DNA of 64,000 bases from Artocarpus heterophyllus (lineage: Eukaryota; Streptophyta; Magnoliopsida; Rosales; Moraceae): contig CM046354.1 in assembly GCA_025403435.1 (NCBI GenBank), positions 17,238,424 to 17,302,423 of the forward strand, read 5' to 3'. The notes beneath the pieces are model-generated. The model saw nothing but the letters and a program-made list of their open reading frames with translations. It was not told where the DNA came from and ran no database searches. Of this stretch, positions 48,413 to 60,115 are shown in pieces. A program made the translations under genes and the position numbers. Numbering within the stretch: the stretch's first letter is position 1; every line of letters begins with the position of its first letter.

Positions 48413-50766
48413 TATTTGTTGGTTACTTATTTAGTGTATAACGCACACATATAGAAAATTTAAGAAGCAACGAGTTGTCAAATTGGAGAATAATCTCATT
48501 AGAACCAGGGTCAATTGATAAGGGCCATGCAATGCCCACATATACGCAAACATAAACCAAAATCCGAGGAAGAGATGGGCAATAACCCTCTGTTTTTGGG
48601 TCTCCAAGGTGAGGCTAATATGAAAATAATTAATATAAGAATAATAAGATCATGGGGATCAACTTTTATCATGAACTTACAAAAGGAATGTTCCATCACT
48701 CAATACTTTTAGAAAGAAAATTAGAAACTATAATTTAATCCAATTATTAAAAGTAGATGAAATCCGTGGGGCGGAATTTCCTATAATTAATTGATTATTT
48801 TAGTCATTATTAAGATGTAGTGGTTAATAAAAGAAAAACATACGGCTTAGATTACATTATTTGACACTTTAAATAATACAAAAGTAGGCCCAGAAACGCG
48901 TTATCAAGATACGGAATATATGCCCTCGTGTGTCTGCCTATCATCACGTATGTACTAAGTTTTTTTTTTAATCTTTTTTTTTTTTTTTTTTTGCCGAAAA
49001 GCTTTTTAGCCTTTTTTTTTTTTGGGAAAAAAATAAATTTTTTTAAAAAATCGTGTCGTGCAAAACGCGTCATTGGGCTTAGAGTGGGAAAAAAAGTTTG
49101 CAAGAGTCAAACATTATTATTAAAATAAAGGCAAGATAACATTTCCAAAAAAAAAGGGCAAGATAATGCTACTAAAATTAATCAATGTTTTGGACATTAT
49201 TATTGCACCGCAAAATGCGGGTTTATGCAACCTTAATAATGATTAGTTCATCAGGGCTTATACTTTATTTTCTTAATTTCTCAGGGACATGCGTCAGAGG
49301 CTGAGATTAGTTTGGTGGATTTTAAGACGAAAAGGGAAAGATATACGAGCTAGCAGTAGATTTGCGGCCCACATAGGCCCATGAATGTAATGATGAGCTA
49401 ATATGAGATTTCAGCCTTTCTTTTTTTTTTTTTTTTTTTTTTGGTGCCACTTGTGTACTACGGCTGGAGACATTTGTAGGTCCACGAAATCGTTTTCAAT
49501 CTATGCAATGGCTTTGGTTGACCCTGAAGAAAAAAGGGCAGATGGTGGAATAATTGAGAAAAATCCTAATGATTTTATTACTGCATGGGTTCGAAATAAT
49601 GTGCTTTAAAACTTTATAGTATACATGGTTTTAAACTTATATTTGAAACATAAAGATTTAAAATGAGAACAAGACATCACATGAAATTTAAAACAAGAAC
49701 TAGTGTTTGAAAAACTATGGTTTATGAAAGCAAAACAAGCATGAGAATGGTTTTTAATGTAAAAGAATTATTCAAACCGTATGAACTTGAAAGGATAAAA
49801 TTTGGATTTTAAAGGTTTTGATCGTTTTAAAACCGCCTCCATGATTTGAATTGGTCTTACTTATTACTCTATTAAACGCCAGTTTGAACCGCCTTTTTTA
49901 TTTAAACTGCCTTCAACGGTTTTGAACCTATGTACAAAACAACCTATAAATCTTTTTTTTCCCCCTAATTATACTTGTAATATGTAGTAGATGGTGGGAA
50001 TTAATCCTCAAAATTAAAAAGGGTTTTGGAAAAGAAAGTAAAGCCAACGCTCTTCAATGAAGAATCATGTATATGTAGGTCTCAAATTAGAAGACAAATT
50101 GATCATTGTCTTATCAAATCATTTGATTCCTTGGCTTCATATGAATTTTGTGGTCTGAACTTTAGCAATGTTTACCTTTTCGGCTTCATAAGAATCATGT
50201 ATAGTGGTGTTCTCCTAGTCGGAATGTAAGTCCCATTGCATGTTCTGAGACAACATGCACAATAGCATTCTTACAAATTTTTGAGTTGTTGAGTATAAAA
50301 GTAGATGTGAGAATGAAAGAGATGGAATGAGAATTTAATAATAATAATAGGAATATTTTTATTTTCATACCCTGTATTTTAAGGTTATCAAAACAATCAT
50401 ACTTTGTATTTTGAACTTTAATACTTTTATTTCTTTATATTTTAAATTCATGTTAAATTCTTACCTTTTTCTCGAGCAACAGTTAATTTTAATCATAAAA
50501 GGACCTAAATACTCGTAAAGAAAAACTAAAAAAAACATAAAGAAATTTTAAGAAAAAATTGAAATTATTTAAGTATTTTATAAAGTCATAATCAAACTTT
50601 AGCTTGAAAAAAAGTAAGAATTTAATATAAATTTAAAATGTAAAGTATAATAAAGTTAAAGTTAAAAATACAAGATATAAAATTTAGATAACTTTAAAAT
50701 AGAAGGTATAAAAATAAAAATAATCTTAATTATAATATTAGGATCTTGGACACTTTTTGAAGCAAT

Positions 50767-50927
50767 GAAATTGGATAAAGGTACTCCACAATATGTCAAA
50801 GTTCTAATTAATATTGATTAAAAATCCCATTCAAGATACACTGCGTTGAAATTGGATAAAAGTACTGCACATAATGTCACAATTCTGATCAATATTGATT
50901 AAAAACCCCATTCAAGATACATTGCTA
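50767..50927. repeat. Two-unit tandem repeat, 81-bp period
   Basis: GAAATTGGATAAA starts at 50767 and again at 50848. Both units continue through a gapped GTAATATTGATTAAAAA-like region to CCCATTCAAGATACA with a few differences. Confidence 0.85.
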
Positions 50928-50994
50928 ATCAAGAGAACTCACAACTCCATATTTATTTCTGTTGAATATGAATATTTCCAGAACTTTGCACTTA

Positions 50995-51157
50995 TAGTGT
51001 TTGACAGATAGTAGTTTGAAATACTTTTTTAATTATAAATAGTATAAAACCCTCATATGCTATAGTAATTATAAAAAAGTTGCTACAATATAAAGCTTTT
51101 ATGTGTTACAGTAAAAAACAGTTCTAACCAACCATTTTAACCACCGTACCAAATATC
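50995..51157. mobile_element. Tourist-like MITE copy (163 bp)
   Basis: TTA flanks both sides (50992-50994 and 51158-51160). The left end is TAGTGTTTGACA; the right end reads ACCACCGTACCAAATATC. Two internal copies of the AAAGC...TACAGTAA motif are present. Confidence 0.75.
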
Positions 51158-51206
51158 TTATTGGTATTGTTAGTGATCGTATAAATAAGTGTGATACAAG
51201 TAGTTA

Positions 51207-51383
51207 TAGGGTGTTTAGCAAAGTGTTTGATCGGGTGATTAAAACTATTAGTTAGAACTGTTTTACTGAAGCATATAAAAACTTTACATTATAGTTATCT
51301 TTTTATTATTATTGTAACATATAATAATTTTATACTATTTATAACTAAAAAAATAATCTAGACTATAACTACCACACACCCTT
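51207..51383. mobile_element. Tourist-like MITE copy (177 bp)
   Basis: TTA lies on both sides (51204-51206 and 51384-51386). The ends TAGGGTGTTTAG and ACCACACACCCTT are inverted. It sits only about 50 bp from the previous copy. Confidence 0.7.
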
Positions 51384-52540
51384 TTACATTAGCAAAACTG
51401 TTGTAACTAATTGACTCAGTCTGTTACAACTGTTAGCATTCATATGTCTGCTATGGTCTCATATAAATACAGTTAGCTAATGATATGACTGGTTGAGACA
51501 GTGTAACAATTCATCACTTTCTCTCTCCAGAATATTTTCCTCTGTCTTCTCTCTAATGCAAATTTTTTCAAATGCCTCTCATAAATTTTTACTGTCTAAT
51601 TTTTCACTAATATATATTTTTTCAAATCTACTCTACTTAAATACTTTTTTTATAATTCTGGAAAAAATCAATAAACTTAAAATTACCATTCATATGTTTC
51701 AAAAAAAAAATTAAAATCAACATGCTAAATATGCACGTACTCTCTAACAAGTATATATAAAAAGGAAAATGAGGTTGTATTTTTTTTTTTTTGTTTTGTA
51801 CTTTCAAACAAGTAAAATAGTCCGTATCATTTGGTTCTTTTCTAACTTTAAATGCAATGATCTAGATTTATCTACATAGGACATATATTATCCCACACCT
51901 CATGCTTCATCTTGCTAATTTGTTTTATTTTATTTCATTTCATTTTTCTAACATTATTTGCTTTGCTTTTTTTATTAAAAAACTCATGCTACCTTTATTT
52001 GCTAATTTTTAGGAGGTGATAAATAGTTGGTGTGTATTTTTTCTTATTTTTTTAAATTCATATATTATATTTATTTGTCTCCTAAAATATTATAGTATTA
52101 TTGGGCACTTTTTTTCTTTTGTTTTGGAAAAAAAAAAAACAAAAAGTTGGCTAAGAAAAATATACAACAATAAAATTTTATAAAGAACTTCTTATCTTCA
52201 TTCAAAAGAGAAATAATTTTTTCTTAGAGAACACAACAATAAATAAAAAACCAAAATGAAAAAATGGTAATTTCAGAAAAAAAAAATGAAATTTGTGCAG
52301 AGATCAATTACTTGTACTATAATTAGTTCTTCAAATTGTGACTACGTAGATTCATCAACATTTTTATTACAAAATATGCATGCTTGAAAACTATAAATTG
52401 AGATTAAATAATCATTAATATTAAAATATTAAATCATATTTAAAAATGAAATCTGTTCTTTTTTTGAATAAAAAAATCTAACCTTAAAAGGGGGACATGC
52501 TAGTAAAAGTAAGAACAATTCTCAACCCATATAATCTTAA

Positions 52541-52660
52541 CTGGCTGTTTGGCAATGTAGTTCCCACCATAAACTCAGTTATAAACAGTGTAAAGCTCTC
52601 ACATGGTACAGTAAAAGTGGTTCTCACCAACGGTTTCCACCACTCTTCCAAACACCCTTA
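52541..52660. mobile_element. Tourist-like MITE copy (120 bp)
   Basis: TAA flanks both ends (52538-52540 and 52661-52663). The left end CTGGCTGTTTGGCAA and right end TTCCAAACACCCT are inverted. The core reads AGTGTAAAGCTCTCACATGG. It is the shortest and one of the best-preserved copies. Confidence 0.8.
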
Positions 52661-52677
52661 AATAAGAATAAAACTAA

Positions 52678-52890
52678 ACTCCTGGTCCTGGCACTGCTCA
52701 TAGTCTTCCAGAGAACGCTAGCACACCCTCTTCTAGCAAGTTTTCAAAAGTTCTCCATAGTCCCCACGGAATTTTAACTCAAGATGATGCTGAACACATG
52801 CGGAGGAGACAACTTTTGGCATCAACGTTGGACATGCCTTCTTCAACCAAGAAATCTGCTAAAAATGAAGAAAATTTAATAATTGAATAG
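52678..52890 (+). pseudogene. Unidentified coding-like fragment
   Basis: A 70-codon open stretch with protein-like, Ser-rich composition runs from just after an in-frame TAA to a TAG at 52888. It contains the readable segment GILTQDDAEHMRRRQLLAS. No ATG near its start and no flanking exons were found. It begins 17 bp after a MITE. I do not recognise the family; it may be a captured exon or chance. Confidence 0.3.
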
Positions 52891-54989
52891 ACGATCTTGG
52901 ACAAATATTGTAGATAAGTAATCATGTGAAGTTCTAAGCACTAAACCGGAAAATGCTCTAGAAATCAACAATCACATACTTTCTTAGAAAGAGGTACAAA
53001 ATATTGATTTGAGTTCTTGAAAAAAGTTGATAGATCTTGATATTTTGATGAAAAAATTAAAAAAGAATCCGAAGAAGGAATAATCATCCCATAGAATTTT
53101 CTTATAGGTTGATTCTTTGTTGTATTTGCTTCTGCTGTTGTTCTTTTTTCCTAGGTTCTTAATGTTTTAGTTATGTTTCACTGCAAGAAACAATCCTTTT
53201 AGTGATGACAGAAGTTGGATTTGTTTTTAATAAAGTTTTTTTCTTATTGGAAAAAAAACCCAACTAAAATGACCTTTTTTTTAATATTGTTGATCTTGTT
53301 CTTTATAATTATTTTCTACATTATCCAACTCTAAAGAAGTGACTAGCTAGATTTAAATAAGTGTGGTGTCAAGCTCGATAGAGTTTGTATTAAAAGGGCA
53401 ATTCTTGGTGCCATAGCACCCCTTGTCTCTTTCTCCAATAGCACAAATTCAGGAGCACACCATTAGAATGAAAAAGACCTACCTCAATTCTGTTTAAATG
53501 AATAGCCTTAGTTTCACTTACACCACTAGAACCCCAGCATTGCTAGTCTATTGATCGGATAAGGACCTTGAAGTGAGACTTTAGAGTATCAAACTTCGAA
53601 TCTATCCTGAGACAAGAAGGAAAGGAACCCTAATTGTGCAGTTATAATTACTAGTAATTTGTAACAAGTTTTCATAGTTGAATGGAGTTTGTTTGCTAGA
53701 TCTTGTGTCATCACTGCTATTGTAGGGTCTTTTACATGTATAATCTGTAGGCAAGTTGTTCGTCAATGAGGTGTATTTAAAGAAAAAAACAAACAAACTA
53801 ACTAAACTGACAAACCACGAAAAATGATAAATCAAATTAAACTAAACCAAATTTGTTGGTTTTTATTTTTAAGCAATAATGAGACAAATAATAAATTTTT
53901 AAATTTTCAAAATTGTAAAGAACTGGTATGTTTTGAAAATATTTATAGTCAATTACAAGAATAAAAAAATTTACCGGTAAAAAAAATTAGTAAACAGATA
54001 AGTAAAAAAAATTACTAATTTTTTTTTTATTTACTGCTATATACTATAAATATATTCAAAAACCTATTATTTACTTCAATAGATTTTGAGAAACTATTAT
54101 TTACTACAATGTTTTCTATTTTTAATGGGCTTGGTTTCATTGGTTTTTGGTTTTGGAACTTTTTAGGGGAGTTGTATCACATAGGCTTTTTAAATAAACC
54201 ATTTCAAGTGAAAGCGTATTTTGATTCCCTAAAAAAAGAGAGCATATTTTGAAACAATGAAACTAAATAACATATCTTAACAAATCAATTGTAATCCAAT
54301 TTTACCCTTAAATTTTCTTCTTTTTTTTTTTTGAGGGATCTTGTTTCTTTTTTTTGGTGGTTTGATTAGTTTTATTGTATATTGATGTTCTTGGATTTAG
54401 CTTTGTGTTGGCCGTTGGATAACATCATCTAATTGCATATGCGCTACGTGATGAATTGCAGGTAGGGCATTTTTGGAATTCTCATTTAAAAATATGTTAT
54501 CATTTTCAATTCTCATAAAAAGTATGCTATAAATTTTTATTAGGTCAATTGCCTCACTCTCGCTTGTTTTTAGTAGTTTGGTTGACGGTCTAGATATTTC
54601 AAACTTCAAAAACCACCCCAACCAACTTAAAAAATATTTTATTAACTTTTTTAATGTCCCATATTTCTAATATATATTTTTTTATTATTTTCATACGTGT
54701 TATTATCTTTCTCATAGTTTAATGTTATTTTATGTTTGTTTAGGATCGTTATTTTATGTTTTTCTAGTTCAGATAAATTAATAAATAATTAAAAGTTCTA
54801 AAAGAATTAATAGTTAAATTTTGCAAGATTGCCTCAAACTTTTTACATAACCATATTTATTTCAATTATAAGTCTAAACTAAGTAAATCAAAAGGATCAA
54901 ATCCATTATACATTATTCCATTTGATTTGTTTTATTTTAGACCTCTTAATAATAATAATAATAATAATAAGAGCAATAACAACAACTTC
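52891..54989. other. AT-rich intergenic DNA, nothing recognised
   Basis: Only poly-T and poly-A runs and an (AAT)n run at about 54948-54971 stand out. Short open stretches here lack family features. Confidence 0.5.
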
Positions 54990-55007
54990 AAAGTCTTACA
55001 CATGTGT

Positions 55008-55105
55008 GTTTGCAGTCATAGCTTAGCAATAAAATCGCACCTGACTCTAGCATGAGGTGAAGAGTTCAAATCCCCATACCTCCAAATTCAAAAGAAAAAA
55101 AAAAT
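55008..55105 (+). mobile_element. Short tRNA-derived SINE with long target duplications
   Basis: The 98-bp unit has a box A-like TAGCTTAGCAAT, a perfect box B GTTCAAATC (GWTCRANNC) and an A-rich tail. Direct repeats of 18 bp flank it (AAAGTCTTACACATGTGT at 54990-55007; the partner at 55106-55123 differs at two bases). Box spacing fits a tRNA-derived Pol III promoter. A retroposed tRNA fragment is an alternative. Confidence 0.75.
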
Positions 55106-55386
55106 AAAGTCTTATTCATGTGTCATTCATTTTTATAGCTTGACAATAACCAATCCCATAAATGGGAGTTTTCTTGCAAACCTTAATAAGTTAATAGATC
55201 AGGATAGAGATTGCTTTAGAAATTCGCTCTATTGCACACGCAAATAATTTTTATTGTTCTAGTAATTGGACTCTTGAAACTCGATGCAGATTTAGTCCAA
55301 GAGTTATTTTAGAATCACCTTTGATATCTCATTATATTCTCTTCTGAAATATAAATATAATAATACAAAGTAATATAGTTTGATTT

Positions 55387-56417
55387 TCACTGAAGGGGGA
55401 TAGGGTCTCTGCTAGGATTTCTCTTTTTTCTCCTTTGTATAAGTGCGCAGCCTCTTTTGGGATGATCAAGGGGCTGGAGTCTGTCATCGTCTTTGGACAG
55501 TTAACTAGCTCGTGGCTTCTTGAGAGTGTGGCCTAAAATCATGGCATCATTTTCTCAGGTGGTGGGGCAATCCGCTCGGGGTTTGGGGGGATGTTTGCAG
55601 CTTGGTGGAGGGGACTTTGTCACTGGTGGGCTGGCATTCTCCGGTGGCTATCATTGGCGGCCTGGTGGTGTAATATATATAGATTCAGTGCAGAGGAGCC
55701 TTTTTGATCCGTGGGTTAAAGGCTTTGATCAAGTCTGCACTAGTGTTCCTTTGGCCTTGAGAGGAAGATAGAGCCATGGTGGTGTCGTTTTCTTGGGTTG
55801 GCGAAGGAGGGTAGCAAGGATCTGATCAGGCTCTCCATTAATTTTTTGGCAGGTTCACCGAGTCCTCTTCTTCATTCGATGATGGCCGGCTTATCACTGG
55901 TATCTTCATTTTCGATGGTTGGGTCTTACCTATTTATTTTATGCTTTGTGTTTATCAAATAAATTCGACGGTGTCTTCACCGTTTAGAAGTAGGTTATTT
56001 TATGTGTATTGTTAGTTTGTCATTGAAATAACATAAATGATCTCCTTATCTTTGATTTTAGTTTGTTTGTCTCTTTCCCTTGTTATCGATGGAAGGTGTG
56101 TATGTGTCTGGATAGATCTTAGTCTAGACTATGTCATATGTTCCCTCGACGAGGAAGGTTCGGCTTCGGTCAATTGGTCTTTTCCATTGATTGTGTTGGA
56201 TTTTAAAAACAAGCCTTTTGTAGTACTCTATTGTATGTGTCGAGCCAATTTTTCCCCGTTGGGTCTCGATTCTTGAATTTAGTCCCTGTACTTTATCCAT
56301 CATTACTGGTGGATCTAGTCAGTATTTAGGATCAGATTCTTCCATAATAAGTGGTCTCATACGACTATGTTTTTATTTGTTTAGTTTTAATGAAAGTTTC
56401 CTGTTTCCAAAAAAAAT
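55387..56417 (+). mobile_element. 5'-truncated LINE (3' tail region)
   Basis: The segment ends TTTAATGAAAGTTTCCTGTTTCC plus a short poly(A), in the style of plant L1 3' ends. ATATAGTTTGATTT occurs directly before (55373-55386) and directly after (56418-56431), a 14-bp target duplication. No reverse transcriptase domain remains, as expected for a 1-kb 5'-truncated insertion. Confidence 0.8.
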
Positions 56418-56564
56418 ATATAGTTTGATTTCAAAAACTTACATAACATTTGCTTGACTTCCCAAAGTAACGACAAACAAATTTGCTAATATCTAGCACA
56501 ACACGTTTGACACTAACGAACATTGGTCGAATAAGCTTTCATCATTCCAAATGTTGATCACTAA

Positions 56565-56730
56565 TAGTGTGTTTGGCAATTGTGGTTTAAACCATTTTTT
56601 CAGTTATGAGCAGCATAAAGCTATCACATGCTACAGTAACAAAAAAAAAAAAACTACAGTGTAAAGTTCTTACATGCTACAGTAAAAATAGTTCTAACCA
56701 ACGGTTCTAACCACCATACCAAACACCCTA
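56565..56730. mobile_element. Tourist-like MITE copy (166 bp)
   Basis: TAA lies at 56562-56564 and 56731-56733. The ends TAGTGTGTTTGGCA and ACCAAACACCCTA are inverted. Two internal units of the CATGCTACAGTAA motif are separated by an A-run. This is the clearest copy for defining the family ends. Confidence 0.85.
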
Positions 56731-56733
56731 TAA

Positions 56734-57480
56734 GTTTTTATCATAATTAACGACAACCGAGTTTAGTAGTCTTATCTAACAGCACAGTTTTGACACTATA
56801 CAAAAACGACAAATGGTGTTTTAACTAAAAAAATGCTCCATAATTTTTTTTCCTTTTTACAAATATAAGAACAGGATATTTCCCTAATAATATTGTTAAC
56901 TTTTTATATTCAACTTACTATTACGTGTAATGTGCTTACCATTACGGGTAACGTGACACGTTACAGTAAAACAAATTAAGATGTGTTGTCTTATTTTTTT
57001 GTCTCTTTGGCTATCTCCTAATTACATTTTTGACGTCTAAGTCTAAATGATGTGTCAAAAAAATAGTGAAGGTACAAACAAAGGGATAGAAAAATAGAAC
57101 AGTAAATCTAGACTCTAGTATAACACGGCACTGTTGTGTGACGTATCACATTACACGTGGAGGCATTTAGTATGTTGTAATCAATAGGAATTATATTCCT
57201 GACAGAGTGATAGTAGGCAATATGATTCGTAAGAAACCAATATTATCACGCTTGGTTGTACACATAAATCTTCTCTTAAATTTATAAGAATAATATTATT
57301 ATATTTGGTTGTACATAAAAATCTTGTATAGTTGATAAAAATAAATTGTTGTAGTTTTTTTTTTAAAAAAAACATTTCCATTATCATTTATACATTAATA
57401 CAATGTTCATATCCATATTTACAAAAAGATAATTGCTTATCATTAGAAAGAATTTAAAAACATAAAAAAAAAACCTCTTT
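56734..57480. other. Intergenic DNA, nothing recognised
   Basis: No gene or bounded repeat was seen. An ACGT-containing stretch near 56920-56960 and 57130-57160 repeats TTACGTGTAATGTG-like words, without further structure. Confidence 0.4.
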
Positions 57481-58205
57481 TAAAAAATTAACAACAACAA
57501 CAACAATATCATTATTACTATTATTGTTATTATTGTTATCATTATTTAATAATCATATGATGTGATTATATTACTAATATTGACATTAGTATTGTAAGCA
57601 TAATCATCATCAAATTATTATTTATATTAAAATATTAAATATTAATAAATTATTATTGCTCAATATAAACTATTATTTGTTTAATAATAATATTATTAAA
57701 TATTAATATAATAAAATAATATATTAGTATTAGTATTAATTACATCAATAAAATATGTTAATACTAATATTAAATAACAATAGCAATATAAATATGAACA
57801 ATATAATAATATTACTATAATTATATTAATATTACTATGAAAATTAATATTATACTATTCATATTAAAAACATACTATTAAATTTTTATTATTATTGTTA
57901 ATATCATTATTATTATTATATTAAATTATTATTATTTTATATTATATAATATTTACATTATATTATATAAAAATATTAATTTATAACAATCATAGTATTA
58001 ATTATTATTACTATTATTTGATAGCATATTAATTAAAAAACATTGTACATATTCATATAATATATTGATATGAATATAAATAATAATAAAAATATAACTC
58101 AATAATATTTTATTTGTTTTATATTAATATTATTAAATAATAATATTAAGTTATTATAATATTATAAATATTTAATATCATTTAATATTATTTATTTATT
58201 TATCG
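57481..58205. repeat. AT-only low-complexity tract of TTA/AAT words
   Basis: About 720 bp consist almost only of A and T, built from degenerate TTA, AAT and ATTATT words without a fixed period. Confidence 0.85.
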
Positions 58206-58584
58206 TTGTCTTCATCATATTAGAAGAGAAAGTAAGATTCTCATGATTTTGACGTTCGTGAGAATATGAATATTATCTTTTCAGGTGAGATTCATACTAC
58301 CTCAAAATAAGGTAAAATGAATCTTATAGGATTGAATTTTTTGAGGATCTAAAAATCATAATTCTTATCTCAAATTTAAGAATCTTGCAAATTCTTATTT
58401 CCACTTTTTGGATTACTGCATAGCAAATGCCCATAGAAGTAATTAAGTTAAATATAATGAGTTGACAATATTATTACTAGCTACAGTTTAATACTTTCAA
58501 TTACCGTCCATCATACTGAATTCGTTTATAATCACGCCCAAGTTCAACATGATCCAAATTAAAACAGGACCACATCAAGACTAA

Positions 58585-58595
58585 TAGGTGTTCCC

Positions 58596-58629
<34 letters not shown>

Positions 58630-58878
58630 CTAACAGATGTCAAGGTTATCAAAGGCAATCGTTCCCCTAATGGTAGATCAATTACCCATTTATCTACAGT
58701 TTTTGAAATTAATAGGATGGTTGATATTCTTAGTTTCAACCGTTTGTTAGAATATAAAACTCGCGCATATTTTAGTGTTAAAAAAATAAATTATAGTATA
58801 AAGCTTTCATATACTACAATAATTTTAACCAAAATTAATTAAAATAATTGGTTTGAAGTAGTGCTTTCAAACACTCAA
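58585..58878. mobile_element. Probable enlarged Tourist-like MITE copy
   Basis: TAA flanks both ends (58582-58584 and 58879-58881). The right half has the family core TATAGTATAAAGCTTTCATA and the end TTTCAAACACTCAA. The left end TAGGTGTT runs into a 31-A run (58597-58627), so the left part is altered or foreign. Confidence 0.45.
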
Positions 58879-58881
58879 TAA

Positions 58882-60115
58882 GTATGTATGAGCATACATA
58901 TTTCCAAGTTGATTTTTTTTTTTTTTTTCATGTTGTTATCGTAGAGACATTGAAATAAGAAACATTGGGTTTTCACATGTCACAATCAATCGTAAATTGC
59001 AAGGCTCTTGTGCAAAGGAGAGAGATTTGTTAGCTCCTCTTATGTTTTCCCTAACTCGCTAGGAAGTTAGCTGGCAAACAATTTGACGACAAGATAAACA
59101 AATTCAAACCTTTTATTGGTAATAACTTGATCGTGTGCTGTACTGGAATTGCCAAGCATCTCTGGTCAAATCCGGACCTATTAGATGTGCCTCAAAAATA
59201 TGGATCCCATTTTCAAGTAGATCTAACTAGTTTCTTTCATCCTTCATAATTATAGTACAGGAAAACTAAAATCAATATTTACCGGTGTGCATATAAACAA
59301 TTAATAATTTATTCTATTTAAAAAAAAGATGTGAAAGAAGAAGATTTTATCATGGCCATTAATTCAAACCTCATCTCAATCTAGACGGGTACGGGGCCAA
59401 AAAAAAAAAGAAAGGGGAGAGTAAGATATGTTGAAATTGGTGTTTTTAAAACATGTTGTTTATTCCATTCAGACATTATGACAAATAAAAATCCCATGTG
59501 CTACCACATGGATAGTCATTTTTAAGGCTTCATTTGTATACTAACTTATGATTATTGTGTAGTTATTTTGTTAATTTATCTAATAATATGGATCTTTGTA
59601 AGTTGCTAGTTAATATAATTAACACAAATATATAAGTATTGTTGTTAAAATAATAAAGATTACACAAGAAAAAAGAGTAAATAGGGCAATGAAGAAATAA
59701 AAGGGAAAAAAAAAGTCAAAACAATGGAAAAGAGAAAATAACAAAAAAACATTTCGCGAAAAAAGAAACGAGACAAAACTTAAAGTGACGATTAAACAAT
59801 TATAAAAATCATGTTTGGTAAAAATATTTTAGTGAAGATATATTCAAAATAAATTATTATATAATAGGAATAAATTAGATGAAATTCTTTATGATATATT
59901 ACAAAAATATATTTGGAAGAAAATCGCATAAAGGATGCAAATATATGCATACAAATATAAAAATACTTATATAACTTACGTATAGAAAATATGATTATGT
60001 TAAACTTAATATAAAATATGAGTTCGAAATATGTAGAAAATATCATGAAAGCTAGTTGTCCTAATATTTTAACAAGTGATTCTAACATTCTTTTGTCCAA
60101 ATGATATCACTGTAT
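58882..60115. other. AT-rich intergenic DNA, nothing recognised
   Basis: The minus-strand open stretch at 59792-60100 is AT-driven (Ile/Phe/Tyr-rich) and has no family features. No RNA gene was seen. Confidence 0.45.

Noticed and set aside
57481..58205. Centromeric satellite or replication origin
   Set aside because: The tract is AT-only low complexity without a monomer period or other supporting motif.
59792..60100. A 102-codon minus-strand frame
   Set aside because: Composition is driven by A and T (Ile, Phe, Tyr, Lys); no domain, no neighbouring exons.
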